Positions 1 through 8,081 of a DNA stretch of 64,000 bases are shown piece by piece; within the stretch, counting starts at the first letter, position 1; every line of letters begins with the position of its first letter. A program made the translations under genes and the position numbers. The DNA comes from an uncultured Lachnospiraceae bacterium (GTDB taxonomy: Bacteria; Bacillota; Clostridia; Lachnospirales; Lachnospiraceae). The DNA is taken from the NCBI GenBank assembly GCA_910579805.1, contig CAJTWM010000010.1, positions 1-64,000 on the forward strand. Direction: 5' to 3'. The notes beneath the pieces were generated by a model. That model ran no database searches, was not told where the DNA came from, and saw only the letters and a program-made list of their open reading frames with translations.

Positions 1-192
1 AAATATATCAGTGAAATTTCGTATAAGACTTTAAGCTCCACTTTAAAAGAATTAGAAGCAGACCAATTAGTGCATAGAAAAGAATATCCACAAATCCCGC
101 CAAAGGTAGAATATAGTTTAACAGAGCGTGGAAAGTCTTTAATTCCTATTTTAGACGGAATGTGTGAATGGGGTGATAAAAACAGGTTATAA
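1..192 (+). CDS. HxlR-family transcriptional regulator, 3' end only
   Basis: The open frame enters from the left edge and stops at TAA 190-192, giving the last 63 residues. The text contains the winged-helix signature of HxlR/MarR-like regulators: LKELEADQLVHRKEYPQIPP followed by VEYSLTERGKSL and a closing MCEWG. HxlR proteins are about 110 residues, so roughly the C-terminal half is present, covering the recognition-helix end and the wing. They are small DNA-binding regulators that often respond to reactive carbonyls or quinones. The stretch is visibly more AT-rich than the genes to its right, so it may have a different history. The target is unknown because the start and upstream neighbours lie outside the window. 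Confidence 0.85.
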   Translation, partial: KYISEISYKTLSSTLKELEADQLVHRKEYPQIPPKVEYSLTERGKSLIPILDGMCEWGDKNRL

Positions 193-260
193 AATGGGGA
201 ATGAAAGGGATTTTGTAGTAGTCGGCATTACCGTTTTGGACAATTCATAGAAGTGTTTCG

Positions 261-1466
261 ATGAATCAAAATAATTCATGTAACTGTAGTCAGAATCCGT
301 GTCATCCGCCCTGCTGCGAGCGTGGTCCGGCAGGACCCAAGGGGGATCAGGGGCCTGCGGGGCCGCAGGGGATCAAAGGGGATACCGGCTGTCCCGGCCC
401 AAAGGGCGACAGGGGAGAACCGGGGCCAGTGGGACCACAGGGGACGCCCGGCGCTCCCGGCGCAAGAGGGCCGAGAGGAAATACAGGGCCCGTAGGCCCT
501 ACGGGTAATACCGGCCCTAGAGGTTACGCAGGCCCGCGGGGGTATGCAGGTCCGCAGGGAATTCAAGGGATTCAGGGAGTTCGCGGCGACATCGGCCCTA
601 AAGGAGATCCGGGATGCGAAGGCCCGCAGGGGGATATCGGCCCACAGGGGCCTAGAGGGATTCCGGGGCCGCAAGGGCCGATAGGCCCGACCGGTTCTAT
701 GGGTCCGCAAGGTGTGACCGGTTCGCAAGGCATTCAGGGTGTGACCGGCCCGATCGGAGTTCAGGGTCCGAAAGGCTGTCCGGGAGATGAAGGCCCGACG
801 GGGGCGACAGGTCCGACGGGAGCAGACGGAGCAACAGGCCCGACGGGAGCAGACGGAGCGACAGGAGCAACAGGCCCGACGGGAGCAGACGGAGCAACAG
901 GAGCGACGGGTCCAACCGGAGCGACAGGCCCAACCGGAGCAGCGGGGACGGGAGCAATCATTCCTTTTGCATCGGGACTTCCGGTTGCTTTGACGACAGT
1001 TGTCGGAGGACTTGCAGGACTTCCCGCATTCGTCGGTTTTGGAAACAGCGTGCAGGGACTTACGCTTTTGGGATCAACAATTGACATTACCAATGCTGCC
1101 GGAACGCTTTCTAACTTTGCATTTCAGGTTTCGAGGGCTGGCATCATTACCTCGTTTAGCGCGTTCTTTAGTACGACGGCGGCGCTTTCTTTAGTAGGTT
1201 CTACTGTTACGGTAAACGCGCAGATTTATCAGTCTACAACACCGAACAATGTATTTTCTCCGGTTGCAGGAACACTGATCAACCTGACGCCGTCGCTTAC
1301 CGGGATAATATCCATCGGAACATTGTTAAACGGCACGCTTACAGGACTCAATATTCCGGTAACGGCTCAGACACGGCTGATGCTGGCCTTTTCCGCAACG
1401 GCAAGCGGATTGTCTTTAGTTAATACGGTTGCAGGTTACGCAAGCGCCGGTTTGAGCATCAATTAA
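261..1466 (+). CDS. Collagen-like glycine-repeat protein with BclB-type C-terminal domain
   Basis: 401 residues. A Cys-rich head (residues 1-21, including NPCHPPCCERG) is followed by an almost unbroken Gly-X-Y collagen-like repeat to about residue 230. A hydrophobic, Thr/Ser-rich C-terminal domain of about 170 residues starts at TGAIIPFASG and resembles the BclB/exosporium C-terminal domain. Such proteins form trimeric stalks on spores or cell surfaces, and the C-terminal domain is thought to nucleate the trimer. No signal peptide or sorting motif is visible, which fits delivery from the mother cell to a spore surface. The repeat end (about 810-950) is a near-identical GPTGADGATGATG array likely to vary in length. 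No good Shine-Dalgarno precedes ATG 261. A terminator follows at 1515. Confidence 0.85.
   Translation: MNQNNSCNCSQNPCHPPCCERGPAGPKGDQGPAGPQGIKGDTGCPGPKGDRGEPGPVGPQGTPGAPGARGPRGNTGPVGPTGNTGPRGYAGPRGYAGPQGIQGIQGVRGDIGPKGDPGCEGPQGDIGPQGPRGIPGPQGPIGPTGSMGPQGVTGSQGIQGVTGPIGVQGPKGCPGDEGPTGATGPTGADGATGPTGADGATGATGPTGADGATGATGPTGATGPTGAAGTGAIIPFASGLPVALTTVVGGLAGLPAFVGFGNSVQGLTLLGSTIDITNAAGTLSNFAFQVSRAGIITSFSAFFSTTAALSLVGSTVTVNAQIYQSTTPNNVFSPVAGTLINLTPSLTGIISIGTLLNGTLTGLNIPVTAQTRLMLAFSATASGLSLVNTVAGYASAGLSIN
810..950 (+). repeat. In-frame tandem repeat in the collagen-like gene
   Basis: Repeated GGAGCAGACGGAGCAACAGG-type units and shorter GGAGCGACAGG-type units sit head to tail and encode GADGATGATGPT segments. 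Repeat identity is higher here than in the preceding, more degenerate Gly-X-Y codons. This suggests recent slippage expansion within the stalk. Confidence 0.7.
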
Positions 1467-1514
1467 TAACGTGGGATAAAAATGATCGGCAGTATGTGAA
1501 TTGCCGGTATAGGT

Positions 1515-1555
1515 AAAAATCCCGGGGGTTTCTATATGGGAACTTCCGGGATTTT
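1515..1555 (+). terminator. Rho-independent terminator after the collagen-like gene
   Basis: AAAAATCCCGG (1515-1525) pairs with CCGGGATTTT (1546-1555), giving a GC-rich inner stem with A and T flanks. It lies 48 bases past the stop codon, so it probably ends the single-gene transcript. Confidence 0.75.
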
Positions 1556-1650
1556 CTTGAAAGAAGAGGCGGGGAGTTCAGGATAGAGAATCATTTTCAT
1601 AAACTTACGTTTCATATAAGGCTGCAAGGGTTGTATAAGAAAAACCAAAC

Positions 1651-1684
1651 TTGCTAAATGATCCATATAGTGGCATAATATGGA
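1651..1684 (+). promoter_or_regulatory. Sigma-A-like promoter with an overlapping inverted repeat
   Basis: TTGCTA (1651-1656), 17 bp, then CATAAT (1674-1679), ahead of the gene at 1709. The -10 is overlapped by a 7-bp inverted repeat, TCCATAT (1662-1668) and ATATGGA (1678-1684), which looks like an operator. The half-site GTCCATAT recurs at 4086-4093, just upstream of the XRE regulator at 4134, so that regulator is a possible but unproven binder. Confidence 0.5.
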
Positions 1685-1708
1685 CAAAAAGATGAAGGAA
1701 TCGTTTCT

Positions 1709-2443
1709 ATGAAAAAAATCATTAAAAATGCCATAAGTATCTTTTTATTTCTGTTATTGGGAATTTCCACAGCGCTTTTAGTATACCTGCATTTTTTTGC
1801 ACCCGGCGACACCGATCTATCCGGAGAATGGTCAACGGATCTGGATATGACGGAGCAGGCGGCTGTTACGGCGCTAAACTGGCTGCAGGATATAGAAGCC
1901 GTGTCCCTCTCTTTGGAGGAAATGGAGTCCTATATGCAAAAATTAACGATACAAGTCAATATGACGATGGAAGAAACAGAGCGTTCGAAAGGAACTTTTC
2001 AATGCTATATCGTGCCGGACAGCTATGACGCTTGCAATCAGGCCGCTTATGAAGCGTTTGCAAGAGGATTCCGGGAGCTTTTGGGGGAGAGGCTTCGTAT
2101 GGCCGGCTATGCGGGCGGTACGGGTCAGGAGGATATGGAAACTTTGGTAGCCGAGACTTTCGGCATGTCTACCGTTTCTTATCTGATGTCCTGCGGCCCT
2201 GCCCTGCTGCCTTCTTTTAAAGATCTGCAGGCACAATATGAGGGCAGCGGCACTTATGAAATTGTCGAAGACGTTCTGATCAGACAGTTTGGCGACGGCG
2301 GAGCGGCCGCTATAAAGGAAGAGCGCTATATCAGAAAGGATACGGATCTTGTCTTGTTAAGAGAAGGCGGTTCTGCGATTTTTGATTCTTCTTTTGATTC
2401 TTATCCCATCATATATACTTTACAACATCCTATAGACCGGTAA
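1709..2443 (+). CDS. Membrane-anchored protein of unknown function
   Basis: 244 residues. Residues 5-30 form one strongly hydrophobic helix (AISIFLFLLLGISTALLVYL) with no lipobox Cys, so an N-terminal anchor with an extracytoplasmic body is likely. After the anchor comes DLSGEWSTDLDM, a start reminiscent of small lipocalin-like extracytoplasmic domains. The rest is acidic and mixed alpha/beta, and I recognise no family. It sits 34 bases upstream of the D,D-carboxypeptidase gene and probably shares its transcript, so a cell-envelope role is a reasonable guess from context only. The Shine-Dalgarno GAAGGA precedes ATG 1709 by a slightly long spacer. Confidence 0.7.
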   Translation: MKKIIKNAISIFLFLLLGISTALLVYLHFFAPGDTDLSGEWSTDLDMTEQAAVTALNWLQDIEAVSLSLEEMESYMQKLTIQVNMTMEETERSKGTFQCYIVPDSYDACNQAAYEAFARGFRELLGERLRMAGYAGGTGQEDMETLVAETFGMSTVSYLMSCGPALLPSFKDLQAQYEGSGTYEIVEDVLIRQFGDGGAAAIKEERYIRKDTDLVLLREGGSAIFDSSFDSYPIIYTLQHPIDR

Positions 2444-2477
2444 TGTTAGCGCTCAGATTTAGGAAAGGAGAGGTACG

Positions 2478-3917
2478 ATGAAAACAATATTACGGAAAAT
2501 ATGTCCCTTTATACTGTCTGTACTTATACTATGTTCCGCTTTACCTGTCAGGGTATCGGCGGGGTATGAGATTCCCGGTACTTGTCAGGTACAGGCGGAC
2601 ACCGGTACAACGGGGATCGTTAAAATTTTGGACCATGATTATGTTAACAATACTTATTTTTCTTTAAGGGATCTGGCCATGATTCTTAAAGATACAGACA
2701 AATCTTTTTCTCTGAAGATCACTAAGAATTCCGTTTTTCTTTTTCCGGGAAATAGCTATGAGCCGGTAGGAACGGAAAATATTCCGTGGGAGGAGGATGA
2801 AAATCCGGACGGAGTCCTACGGCGGAATGAGTTTGAGATAAACGGGCAGAAAGTGCTTTATTATACTATGATTACGGGAATGTCTTCCGGAGACTACGAT
2901 TGTTTCATAATGGCTGCGGATCTGGCCATGCTCTTAGACATGGGGATTACTGTTTCCGATACAGGATCTTTGCAGATCCATACGCAGGAACCGTTCTGCG
3001 TCTCACCTGCCGATTTGGAAAAATCCGGTTATTTTTACGGCGTCAACAGTGTGCTGGCAGGAGATGCCGCTACAGGAGAAATTTATTATGGGTATCAGTC
3101 AGATATCCCGTATCCTATCGCCAGCACGTCCAAACTTATGACTTGCCTTTTGACCATGGATGCCATTGCAGCCGGACAGCTTGCTCTTGAGGAGTCTGTT
3201 ACGATCTCCGATGCAGTGGAACAGTTATCATCTTCAGGCGACGGAGTGATTCCCCTGAAAGCCGGAGAGCAGATTACCGTACAGGATCTTTTGTTTGGCC
3301 TTCTGCTGCCTTCCAGTAACGAATGCGCCTTGTGTCTGGCCGAAGCTATTGCCGGTTCGGAAGAAGCTTTTGTACAGATGATGAATAGGAAAGCACAGGA
3401 GATAGGACTTTCCCAAGCCGTTTTTTTTAACAGTAACGGTCTGCCTGCGTATACGGAAGAGCCTGTTCCTGCAAAGCGTCAAAATCGTATGAGCGCAGAA
3501 GATATGTTCCGGCTGGCTTCTTACCTTTTAAGGATTTACCCTCAGGTTACGGATATTACCTCTCAAAAGGAGGCTGTCTTACAGTCTATTAACTTTGAAG
3601 TGCGCAACGGCAATCCTCTTTTGCATAATTTGGAAAAAGTTACGGGTCTGAAAACAGGGACTACTAATAAATCCGGAGCCTGTCTGGTCACGTCTTTGTC
3701 GGTAGACGATGGAACCACAGGACATGATCTGATTGTCGTTGTGTTAGGGACGGAGGATTCCATTGAGAGAGGCCGGGTATCGGGATTGATGGCCAGATAC
3801 GCTTTGCGTACTTTTTATGAGGGCAGGGAAGAACCGGGGACAGGAGCGGATGCCCAATTGTTACCTATACATGCGGAGGCGGCAGTAGAGCGTATCGTAA
3901 AAACAGCCACAAAGTAA
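2478..3917 (+). CDS. D-alanyl-D-alanine carboxypeptidase, peptidase S11 (DacF/PBP5-like)
   Basis: 479 residues, starting after the strong ribosome binding site AAAGGAGAGG. Residues 1-28 are a Sec signal peptide ending in VRVSAG. Residues 30-170 contain a copper-amine-oxidase-like beta module (YFSLRDLAMILKD and a second DLAMLLDMG), probably a wall-facing stalk. The serine-peptidase domain follows with the three active-site motifs in order: S216-T-S-K219 (nucleophile and lysine), S279-S-N281, and K392-T-G. The family trims the terminal D-Ala of peptidoglycan pentapeptides outside the membrane. No C-terminal amphipathic anchor is obvious; the end is IVKTATK. It is longer than typical DacF (about 390) because of the N-terminal module. 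It is co-directional with the unknown gene at 1709. Confidence 0.9.
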   Translation: MKTILRKICPFILSVLILCSALPVRVSAGYEIPGTCQVQADTGTTGIVKILDHDYVNNTYFSLRDLAMILKDTDKSFSLKITKNSVFLFPGNSYEPVGTENIPWEEDENPDGVLRRNEFEINGQKVLYYTMITGMSSGDYDCFIMAADLAMLLDMGITVSDTGSLQIHTQEPFCVSPADLEKSGYFYGVNSVLAGDAATGEIYYGYQSDIPYPIASTSKLMTCLLTMDAIAAGQLALEESVTISDAVEQLSSSGDGVIPLKAGEQITVQDLLFGLLLPSSNECALCLAEAIAGSEEAFVQMMNRKAQEIGLSQAVFFNSNGLPAYTEEPVPAKRQNRMSAEDMFRLASYLLRIYPQVTDITSQKEAVLQSINFEVRNGNPLLHNLEKVTGLKTGTTNKSGACLVTSLSVDDGTTGHDLIVVVLGTEDSIERGRVSGLMARYALRTFYEGREEPGTGADAQLLPIHAEAAVERIVKTATK

Positions 3918-4133
3918 TTCCCATACTTTATTTTATGCGTATCATGGACGGTGGGGCGGGATCGGATAAAGCTGCGGCTTTGCCGGTAACTGCAAAATGT
4001 AAAAAAGACGGGCGAAAATGCATGGGGACATCGGTAGATTCTCAGCCGCCCGACACTTATATTTAACATACGCCGAACCTATATTGTCCATATACCGATT
4101 GGCGCATTCAAAAAGATACAGGAGGGAAAATCA

Positions 4134-4586
4134 ATGAGTTTAGGGAACAGTTTATTCAATGCCCGGAAAAAAAGCGGTTTATCACAGGAAGAGGCGGCAG
4201 AAAAGCTGGGGATAAGCAGGCAGACCATTTCAAAGTGGGAGCTTGACGAAACCCTTCCTGATATATGCCAGTCTAAAAAGCTGTCCGTGCTGTATCATGT
4301 AACCTTGGACGAACTGATAGACTTTGATATTGAAGTAAAAGAGATCGAAGAGATGATCGGGAAAACAAGCGCAGAGGTACAAAATAAAGCAGACTGGACA
4401 AAAATATGGGCTAAAAAATATCCCATATTGGCATCCTGCCAGCAGGAAGTAGACACCGGAGCTTATACCGGACAATTGAAAGAAAGGCTGGAACGGCTCC
4501 GGCGTGAGTATGGATATGGCAGGGAAGATTCATTTTTAGTCTTAAAAGATATTTTGGCCCGGATCTTTACGGAAACCTCCGAGTAA
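4134..4586 (+). CDS. XRE-family helix-turn-helix regulator
   Basis: 150 residues, start supported by GGAGGG seven to eight bases upstream. Residues 5-60 form a Cro/CI-type helix-turn-helix with LSQEEAAEKLGISRQTISKW, followed by the LSVLYHVTLDELIDFD segment common in Clostridia XRE regulators. The remaining 90 residues are charged and helical, with no recognised sensor domain. Its 3' end overlaps the oppositely oriented transglutaminase gene by 45 bp, so the two convergent transcripts must interfere or share an end. A GTCCATAT half-site lies 48 bp upstream of the start and also occurs in the operator-like repeat near 1680. Autoregulation and control of the 1709 transcript are possible but only inferred. 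Confidence 0.85.
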   Translation: MSLGNSLFNARKKSGLSQEEAAEKLGISRQTISKWELDETLPDICQSKKLSVLYHVTLDELIDFDIEVKEIEEMIGKTSAEVQNKADWTKIWAKKYPILASCQQEVDTGAYTGQLKERLERLRREYGYGREDSFLVLKDILARIFTETSE

Positions 4587-6866
4587 CCGGCAGGCGGAGG
4601 CAAACGCGTCGGCAGAGATCTCTTTTTTGGAAAAGGCGGCTTCGTTTAATGTCCGGATCAGGCATTCCAGCGAAGCGGCATCCGCTGTCAGGATTTTTTG
4701 TTCCGAAAGCCACCAAACCTGTTCTTCAAAATTTTTCATAGGTACAGTTCCGCTGTCCGGACGTTTTTTCCCATAAGTTCTATGGAACCTGTTCCGGTAG
4801 CGGATCAAAAGCCGTTCATTGCGGCCGGCGCGGAGGTACCGGTAGACCCGCATTCCTTTTTGGGTAAACAAGACTACCGGAGCGGTCAAAAGCAGCATCA
4901 TAAAGGAAAAGACAAGCCTGTCCACGGACAAGCCGGTATTTCCAATAAGAGGAAGATCCGTTTGTCCGCTGCGGTCTGCAGGGGCGGTATCTTCTTCCGT
5001 CTGAAACAGTTTTAGAAACATATCCCATAAACTGTCCTGACGGCTTTCCTGTTCCGTACTGTAGGGGGTGAATTCTACCGGATACCATCCCGTCTTTTCA
5101 TCATACATTTCTACCCATGCGTGGGCGTCTTCATCTGAAACATCAAAAGACACGACGGAAGCCTGTGAAAGCAGGGACGTACCCTGATAATAATCGGAAA
5201 CGTTTTCCTCTGTCAGTCTGGCATCCGTGGCGATTTCTACGGCGTCCACCGCGTACCCTTCCACATACCGGGCTGGAATCCCCATATACCGCAGGATCAG
5301 TACGGCGCTGCTGGCATAGTGGGCGCAATAGCCTTTTCTCTTTTCTGCAAGGAAATCATTTACAAAATCCCGTTTTCTTGGGGTGATTCCGGGATTCAGC
5401 GTATAAGGGAAATGCTCCTGAAAATATGCGCCCAGCCGGTCCGTGATCTCCTGAGCCGAGCCGGAGAGCCCTGCCTCTTTACAAAAAGCAGCTACCGTTT
5501 CCTGATTCTCTTCCGGAATTTCAAGCCATATCCCATTTTGGAGCGTTCCGGCTTCGTCTGTTAACGTTTCCGTTAACAAAGGATAAAAAGTATATGCCTG
5601 CTCTCTGCCGGGAGCGATGGTTTTTTCGGTATCTTTGGAATAATAAGGCAGATAAACGCCGGTCATTGCCGCCGTGTTTCTGATCTTCATAATGCCTTTC
5701 GCATATCCGGGGCTGCCGGAAAGAAAGGCGCTCTCCAAGCGGTCCGCCGTATCGGTACAAAAACCCTCGGCGCGGATCAGCCCGTTTTGTGTGCTCCAAT
5801 GGTTTTCGTAAGGGATATATTCGGCCCCGACGAAGGTTTTCAAATAGATTCTGTCGTAAGTATAAGGCACGAAGGTCAGCGTCAGGTCTGTTTCATAATC
5901 CAGACGAACGGAATTGACGCCTCCCAGCCGTCCGTTCACAAGCCCGCCGGTGGTAGGATAGAAATTCATAAGTCCCATTATGCCGAGCAGGTAAAGGTTT
6001 TCCATCCGGTCCATTGTCCGAAGCTTGAAAGCGCTTTTTTTACTTCCTTCCGTAAAGGCGTCTGGCAAAAAGAACAGTCCGGCCGCAGCGACGATGCCGC
6101 TGCATAAAAGTGCGGCGCTAAGGAAAAGGAGCAGAGCGCTGGAACCGGAAAAGTTTCCTGCATACAAGTGTTTTTTTGCGGCTTTCTGCATTGTTTTTGC
6201 TTTAGGGGGCTGGAACGTGTATCGGTTTTGTCTTAATATGTAAACCGTAACGATACCGGAGAGCAGCAAAATAACATAACCGCCCGACGGTTCTCTTTCC
6301 AGATAGAGAGGTATGAGCAGAAAGAAAACTGCCGGGACGGCAGCAGCGAAGTACCGCATTTTGCGGGAAATCAGCCCATTTGTAAAGATACAGCCAATCA
6401 GGGCAAAATAGCACATGGCGACGGAGACGGCCAGACGGTGGTCTGCGACCTGTTCCGCATAGCTGATCTGGGCAGTGGAGCCGAAAAATACCATGGCAGC
6501 GGAAGAAATATCGTTTAAGATTCCGTAAAAGCCGCTGCTGATATAAGTCTGAAGCCCTAATCCGGCATTTAAGATCAGGACAAAAATAAGGATGTAGCCG
6601 ATATTTTCCCACCAGACGTTTACATACAAAGAGGCGCAGTAGAGCGAAGCCAAAAGCGCCGACAGGAAAAAAGCCCACTTTTCATAGGAAATGTCAAAAG
6701 CGGACAGCATTCCGCCGAGGCTGCCTGTGACGATGGCAAATAAGAACAGGGCGCGGACTAACCAGCCTGTCCATTTTTTTTCGCGCTGCTCGTAAAAGCC
6801 GCCGGATAAGAGGATTCCTTCCGACAGCAGGATATCCGGTTGTTCTTCTTTTTCTTTTCTAGCCAT
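4542..6866 (-). CDS. Membrane-bound transglutaminase-like protein (TgpA/DUF3488-type)
   Basis: 774 residues, start ATG 6866-6864. The N-terminal third carries about six or seven hydrophobic helices, followed by a long extracytoplasmic region and a last helix near residue 660 (SFMMLLLTAPVVLF). The transglutaminase-like core has the Cys in KGYCAHYASS, the His in DAHAWVEMY and the third position in WYPVEFTP. A Glu stands there, where many papain-fold members have Asp. TgpA-type proteins are thought to act on envelope proteins or peptides outside the membrane; the substrate here is unknown. It is the last gene of the moxR-DUF58-transglutaminase operon, overlapping the DUF58 gene by 8 bp, which suggests translational coupling. 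Its 3' end overlaps the XRE gene. Confidence 0.9.
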   Translation of the reverse strand: MARKEKEEQPDILLSEGILLSGGFYEQREKKWTGWLVRALFLFAIVTGSLGGMLSAFDISYEKWAFFLSALLASLYCASLYVNVWWENIGYILIFVLILNAGLGLQTYISSGFYGILNDISSAAMVFFGSTAQISYAEQVADHRLAVSVAMCYFALIGCIFTNGLISRKMRYFAAAVPAVFFLLIPLYLEREPSGGYVILLLSGIVTVYILRQNRYTFQPPKAKTMQKAAKKHLYAGNFSGSSALLLFLSAALLCSGIVAAAGLFFLPDAFTEGSKKSAFKLRTMDRMENLYLLGIMGLMNFYPTTGGLVNGRLGGVNSVRLDYETDLTLTFVPYTYDRIYLKTFVGAEYIPYENHWSTQNGLIRAEGFCTDTADRLESAFLSGSPGYAKGIMKIRNTAAMTGVYLPYYSKDTEKTIAPGREQAYTFYPLLTETLTDEAGTLQNGIWLEIPEENQETVAAFCKEAGLSGSAQEITDRLGAYFQEHFPYTLNPGITPRKRDFVNDFLAEKRKGYCAHYASSAVLILRYMGIPARYVEGYAVDAVEIATDARLTEENVSDYYQGTSLLSQASVVSFDVSDEDAHAWVEMYDEKTGWYPVEFTPYSTEQESRQDSLWDMFLKLFQTEEDTAPADRSGQTDLPLIGNTGLSVDRLVFSFMMLLLTAPVVLFTQKGMRVYRYLRAGRNERLLIRYRNRFHRTYGKKRPDSGTVPMKNFEEQVWWLSEQKILTADAASLECLIRTLNEAAFSKKEISADAFASACRLLGGFRKDPGQNIF

Positions 6867-7917
6867 TGATACAAATCTCCAATTGTATGGTTTCTTCTTT
6901 TTGTGTCACGCAAAGATAGCTGTCTAACATCGGGTAACAAGTTTTCATATATTGCCGTAGCAGATCACTGTAATGGGAGAGCAGATCTGTACGGAAAATT
7001 TCGCAAAAGGCGGCGTCCAAGTCTTCTTCCCTTAAGCAGGAGTAGCTTTCAAAAGCGGACAACGGCGCATTCCAGATCAGTATCCTTACGGTCATGTGTT
7101 CATCCAGCATGGCCTTTACTTTCCGATAGCCTTCGTTTAACAATTTTCCGGCGTTTTGGCGATCTTTTGGAAGGTCTAACAAAAGGATATGCTCGCTGCC
7201 GGAAAGCGAGATCCGTTCTTTTACCATAAGCTCCTCATGCCTTGCGGAGAGTTTCCAATGAATATCCCGTGGACGGTCGCCCGGAGCATAGGCGCGGATA
7301 TCGCTCACTTCACTGTGGTCGTTTCCTTTTTGGACGCTTTCCGAAAGCTGCGCCGCGCCGGTGTGGGCATCCGGCAGTTCTTTTTGCAGAGATTCTTTTG
7401 GACGGGGAAGTACGAAGATCCGGCAGCCCATGGTACAGTCGGTATAGACCTTAAAAATACCGAGGGGATCGGTAACGAAGCATTCTTTGCATATAAAAGC
7501 GGCCTGTCCTAAGTCCGTCAGGGAGACTGTCATCCGAAGCTGCTTTTTCCCGTGGGGAGGGACGGAAAGCAAAAGCCTTTCGTCGTTAAACGTTTGATAG
7601 AAAGCGTTTCCCACCGTAAGAAACCATGTTCCCCGCAGGGCGCAGAAAAAGCTGCGGTTTACGAGAGTGAATAGGACGTTTGCTTTATCGCCCTGCCGGA
7701 CCGTTTCCTGCTGTGCCGTGATAGTTCCGTCTATGTAGTCTGTAAGCCTCCATGCCGTATAAAAAGACAGCGGGGCGATCAAAGTGAAAAGGATGCCTGT
7801 GATCAAAAAGAAGTAACTGCGGAAAGCGGAAAAAAACAGTAGATTGATAAAACAGACGGATAAGAAAACTGCCAGATGCAGGAAAGACAGCCGTATTTTT
7901 TTATTCTTTTTATTCAC
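6859..7917 (-). CDS. DUF58 domain protein
   Basis: 352 residues, GTG start at 7917-7915 with GGGGAG five bases upstream. Two hydrophobic helices occupy residues 8-55. The body ends in the DUF58/von Willebrand-A-like domain with its hallmark DRPRDIHWKLSA near residue 210, then a LLLDLPKD strand. DUF58 proteins are encoded beside MoxR AAA ATPases throughout bacteria and are presumed partners of that chaperone-like ATPase. The start codon and Shine-Dalgarno are supplied by the last unit of the 64-bp tandem repeat, so translation of this gene begins at the repeat boundary. The stop overlaps the transglutaminase start. Confidence 0.9.
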   Translation of the reverse strand: MNKKNKKIRLSFLHLAVFLSVCFINLLFFSAFRSYFFLITGILFTLIAPLSFYTAWRLTDYIDGTITAQQETVRQGDKANVLFTLVNRSFFCALRGTWFLTVGNAFYQTFNDERLLLSVPPHGKKQLRMTVSLTDLGQAAFICKECFVTDPLGIFKVYTDCTMGCRIFVLPRPKESLQKELPDAHTGAAQLSESVQKGNDHSEVSDIRAYAPGDRPRDIHWKLSARHEELMVKERISLSGSEHILLLDLPKDRQNAGKLLNEGYRKVKAMLDEHMTVRILIWNAPLSAFESYSCLREEDLDAAFCEIFRTDLLSHYSDLLRQYMKTCYPMLDSYLCVTQKEETIQLEICING

Positions 7918-7954
7918 ATTAACTCCCCTCTGCCTGCTTTAGCAGGCATATTAA

Positions 7955-7981
7955 TCAGGATCGTGAAATTTCTAATTTCAC
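7955..7981 (-). CDS. Candidate 8-codon micro-ORF in repeat unit
   Basis: GTG start with GGGGAG five bases upstream, then seven sense codons and TGA, encoding MKLEISRS. It is the downstream copy of two identical frames. The first codons lie in the GTGAAATT/AATTTCAC hairpin, so initiation may be structure-limited. Whether it is translated is unknown; the frame may simply be a by-product of the repeat. Confidence 0.3.
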   Translation of the reverse strand: MKLEISRS

Positions 7982-8018
7982 ATTGACTCCCCTCTGCCTG
8001 CTTTAGCAGGCATATCAA

Positions 8019-8045
8019 TCAGGATCGTGAAATTTCTAATTTCAC
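8019..8045 (-). CDS. Candidate 8-codon micro-ORF in repeat unit (second copy)
   Basis: Same frame as at 7955-7981, offset by exactly 64 bp, with the same GGGGAG-N5-GTG initiation signal and TGA stop, encoding MKLEISRS. It begins 37 bases after the moxR stop. Translation is unproven. Confidence 0.3.
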   Translation of the reverse strand: MKLEISRS

Positions 8046-8081
8046 ATTGACTCCCCTCCGCCTGCTTTAGCAGGCATATTA

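Larger units (their letters stand above)
7913..8080 (-). repeat. 64-bp tandem repeat with a ribosome binding site and micro-ORF in each unit
   Basis: About 2.6 copies with a period of exactly 64 bp (units begin near 7913, 7977 and 8041) fill the whole moxR-DUF58 gap. Read on the minus strand, each full unit has GGGGAG, five bases, and GTG. The two internal GTGs (8045 and 7981) open the 8-codon frame MKLEISRS ending in TGA; the third GTG (7917) is the DUF58 start. Each unit also has two perfect hairpins: TGCCTGC/GCAGGCA with a 4-nt loop, and GTGAAATT/AATTTCAC with a 3-nt loop covering the GTG. Copies differ by only a few bases. Confidence 0.95.

Noticed and set aside
276..957. Long open frames antisense and in alternative frames of the collagen-like gene
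   Set aside because: They follow from the GGN-rich repeat codons; translations are low-complexity Arg/Pro or Leu/Ser runs with no start signals.
7913..8080. CRISPR array in the moxR-DUF58 gap
   Set aside because: The units are contiguous 64-bp tandem copies without variable spacers, and no cas genes are near.
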